This document shows positions 4,906 through 6,768 of a stretch of DNA of 6,768 nt, in pieces. Origin of the DNA: Pseudomonadales bacterium (GTDB lineage Bacteria; Pseudomonadota; Gammaproteobacteria; Pseudomonadales; UBA3067); NCBI GenBank assembly GCA_016763235.1, contig JAESUE010000091.1:1-6768 (forward strand). The letters run 5' to 3'. Position numbers and translations under genes: made by a program. Numbering within the stretch: the first letter of the stretch is position 1; the number at the start of each line of letters is the position of its first letter. The notes under the pieces are model-generated. The model saw only the letters and a program-made list of their open reading frames with translations, was not told the DNA's origin and ran no database searches.

Positions 4906-6075
4906 CTAGTCTGCCTGCTGGCGCAAGAAAGCGGGTAAATCTAAGTAATCCATATCTTCAGATAATGCGGTACTGGTGACAGCAGAATGAGAACGAATAC
5001 TTTTACCTGCAACACGATCAATCGCTGGCCGGTCAAGCTCGCTATACTTCACTGAACCATCGCTTTCCAATGGAATCCCGCGAACCCCCTTCCTGGCGCC
5101 GCGAACTTCTTCAACAACCGACCCACCCAAACCAGTAGCAACGACGGTCACTTTAAGCTTGTCACCCATTGACTCGTCAATAACGGTGCCCACGACAACC
5201 GTAGCATTGTCGGATGCAAACCCTTCAATGGTGTCGCCCACTTCCGAAAACTCACCCAAACCCAGATCTTCGCCAGCGGTAATGTTCACAAGTATGCCGC
5301 GAGCGCCTTGGAGGTCAACATCTTCAAGTAAACGACTTTTTATTGCTGCTTCGGCCGCTTCGCGCGCTCGGTCTTCCCCACTGGCTACGCCTGTTCCCAT
5401 CATCGCCATACCCATTTCCGACATTACTGTTCTAACGTCAGCGAAATCAACGTTGATCATTCCAGGGCGGATGATTAGATCGGCAATTCCCTGCACTGCT
5501 CCAAGAAGAACATTATTCGCCTCCTTAAATGCCTCCAACAGGCTGGTGTTTTTCCCAAGCACAGGCAGTAACTTTTCGTTTGGAATGGTAATGAGTGAAT
5601 CAACATGCTGAGAAAGTTCTGCAATTCCTGCCTCCCCCACACGCATGCGCTTACGTCCTTCAAAAGAGAAGGGCTTGGTGACAACGGCATCGGTCAGAAT
5701 CCCCATGTCTTTTGCAATACTCGCCACCACTGGCGCGGCACCTGTTCCTGTACCGCCACCCATACCAGCGGTAATAAACAGCATATCAGTGCCTGCAAGC
5801 ACCTCTTCAATTCTTTCACGATCTTCCAGTGCAGATTGGCGGCCAACTTCTGGATCTGCACCGGCACCTAGGCCTTTTGTTATTTCGCTTCCCAGCTGCA
5901 AGAGTGTACGCGACTGCAGTCCCTGCAGTGCTTGGGCATCGGTGTTGGCACAAATAAACTCAACCCCGTTAACGTCATTCTGCAGCATATGCTCAACGGC
6001 ATTACCACCACCACCACCCACACCAAATACTTTAATGACCGCAGTTTGTGGTTCGTTATCAATTAACTCAAACAT
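4906..6075 (-). CDS. ftsZ: FtsZ, tubulin-like cell division GTPase
   Basis: FtsZ polymerises with GTP into the Z-ring at midcell and recruits the division machinery. The 389-aa protein is of normal length. The nucleotide-binding half begins KVFGVGGGGGNAVEHM (15-30) and contains the tubulin signature GGGTGTG at 106-112. The T7 synergy loop is NVDFADVR, with N208, D210 and D213. After a short linker (about 325-375) the conserved C-terminal peptide DYLDLPAFLRQQAD (376-389) is present; this segment binds FtsA and ZipA. ATG 6075 has a strong AAGGAAG about 7 nt upstream. Only 35 bp separate it from the ftsA stop, so the two are probably co-transcribed. The linker is short compared with alphaproteobacterial FtsZ. 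Confidence 0.99.
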   Translation of the reverse strand: MFELIDNEPQTAVIKVFGVGGGGGNAVEHMLQNDVNGVEFICANTDAQALQGLQSRTLLQLGSEITKGLGAGADPEVGRQSALEDRERIEEVLAGTDMLFITAGMGGGTGTGAAPVVASIAKDMGILTDAVVTKPFSFEGRKRMRVGEAGIAELSQHVDSLITIPNEKLLPVLGKNTSLLEAFKEANNVLLGAVQGIADLIIRPGMINVDFADVRTVMSEMGMAMMGTGVASGEDRAREAAEAAIKSRLLEDVDLQGARGILVNITAGEDLGLGEFSEVGDTIEGFASDNATVVVGTVIDESMGDKLKVTVVATGLGGSVVEEVRGARKGVRGIPLESDGSVKYSELDRPAIDRVAGKSIRSHSAVTSTALSEDMDYLDLPAFLRQQAD

Positions 6076-6110
6076 ATCTATCTTCCTTTGATTTAAATAA
6101 AAAATAGTAA

Positions 6111-6768
6111 CTAGAAATTGCCTTTAACCCAGTGCTTAACGCGTTGAATAAAATTCTTGTCTTTTATGCTAGTGGCGCTTGTTCCCTTCTCCTGAAGCTC
6201 CTTTTGCCCGTAAAGTAGCAAGCCCACCCCTGTGGCATAAATAGGATCAAGAATTGCGTCCGTAAGCCCTAGGATTCCTTTAGGTTCGCCCAACCTCACT
6301 GGCATATGAAATACTTCCTCTGCCAGCTCAACGACACCTTCCATCTTTGACGAGCCGCCACTCAAAACAACACCCGCCGAAATAAGTTCTTCGAAACCAC
6401 TTCGCCGCAGTTCAGCTTGAACGAGTGTAAAAAGTTCTTCATAACGTGGCTCGACCACCTCTGCCAACGCTTGCCGGGAAAGGTCTCTGGGAGGCCTATC
6501 GCCAACGCTTGGCACTTTAATACGCTCATCAGGCCCGGCCAGCTGAGTTAAGGCGCAAGCGTATTTAATTTTTATATCCTCAGCATGTTGTGTTGGGGTT
6601 CGCAAGGCCATGGCGATGTCATTGGTTACTTGATCCCCCGCGATGGGAATTACAGCTGTGTGACGAATAGCGCCACCGGTGAATATCGCTATATCGGTAG
6701 TTCCACCACCAATATCCAACATGCACACACCCAACTCCTTTTCATCGTCGGTCAATACGGCGTAGCTA
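6111..6768 (-). CDS. ftsA: FtsA, actin-like division protein (C-terminal part, cut by window edge)
   Basis: The reading frame is open to the right edge (preceding residues SYAV, then LTDDEKELGVCMLDIGGGTTDIAIF), so the true start lies outside and about half the protein is missing. What remains is the second half of an actin/Hsp70-fold ATPase: the phosphate-2 loop DIGGGTTDIA, the PSVGDRPPRDLSRQALAEVVEPRYEEL stretch typical of FtsA, and the adenosine motif VVLSGGSSKMEG. The protein ends in a basic amphipathic helix (IQRVKHWVKGNF), the membrane-targeting sequence by which FtsA tethers FtsZ polymers to the inner membrane. It sits directly upstream of ftsZ, as expected for the dcw cluster. Confidence 0.97.
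   Translation of the reverse strand, partial: SYAVLTDDEKELGVCMLDIGGGTTDIAIFTGGAIRHTAVIPIAGDQVTNDIAMALRTPTQHAEDIKIKYACALTQLAGPDERIKVPSVGDRPPRDLSRQALAEVVEPRYEELFTLVQAELRRSGFEELISAGVVLSGGSSKMEGVVELAEEVFHMPVRLGEPKGILGLTDAILDPIYATGVGLLLYGQKELQEKGTSATSIKDKNFIQRVKHWVKGNF

Noticed and set aside
5645..6091. A 148-codon plus-strand frame opposite ftsZ, and a similar 150-codon frame at 5159-5611
   Set aside because: Both lie antisense to highly conserved FtsZ codons, show no family resemblance and are explained by codon bias of the real gene.

Overview
The window is a piece of a gammaproteobacterial chromosome. RpoE is AlgU-like, RseA and RseB resemble MucA and MucB, a DciA/DUF721 gene lies next to lpxC, and the ftsA-ftsZ-lpxC order is the usual end of the dcw (division and cell wall) cluster. 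A relative of Pseudomonas or the marine Cellvibrionales is my best guess, from protein resemblance only. Base composition is moderate, without the high G+C of Pseudomonas itself.

Layout from right to left, in the reading direction of most genes (minus strand): the 3' part of ftsA (cut by the window edge), ftsZ, a 277-bp gap with the lpxC promoter, lpxC, a convergent gap, dciA (plus strand, the only gene in that direction), a divergent gap, then rpoE-rseA-rseB. FtsA and FtsZ build the division ring. LpxC commits UDP-acyl-GlcNAc to lipid A. DciA helps load the DnaB replicative helicase. RpoE is the envelope-stress sigma factor, held at the membrane by RseA, which is in turn protected by periplasmic RseB.

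The genes are ordinary; the gaps are not. Three copies of one 121-149 bp imperfectly palindromic element occupy three successive gaps: between rseA and rseB (copy A), between rpoE and dciA (copy B, opposite orientation), and between dciA and lpxC (copy C). All have GTAAC-type ends, and their arms can fold into one long hairpin. Copies A and C are flanked flush by 8-bp direct repeats (8/8 and 7/8 matching). GTAA ends plus 8-bp target duplications are typical of the IS66 family, so I read them as non-autonomous (MITE-like) elements mobilised by an IS66-type transposase, with ERIC-like size and shape but a different sequence. Copy A landed on the rseA stop codon. Removing it restores a 26-nt rseA-rseB spacing.

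A second unexplained structure is a 20-bp tandem repeat (four identical units plus one 18/20 unit) that begins at the rseB stop codon and runs off the left edge. No tRNA, rRNA, CRISPR array or transposase gene was seen.
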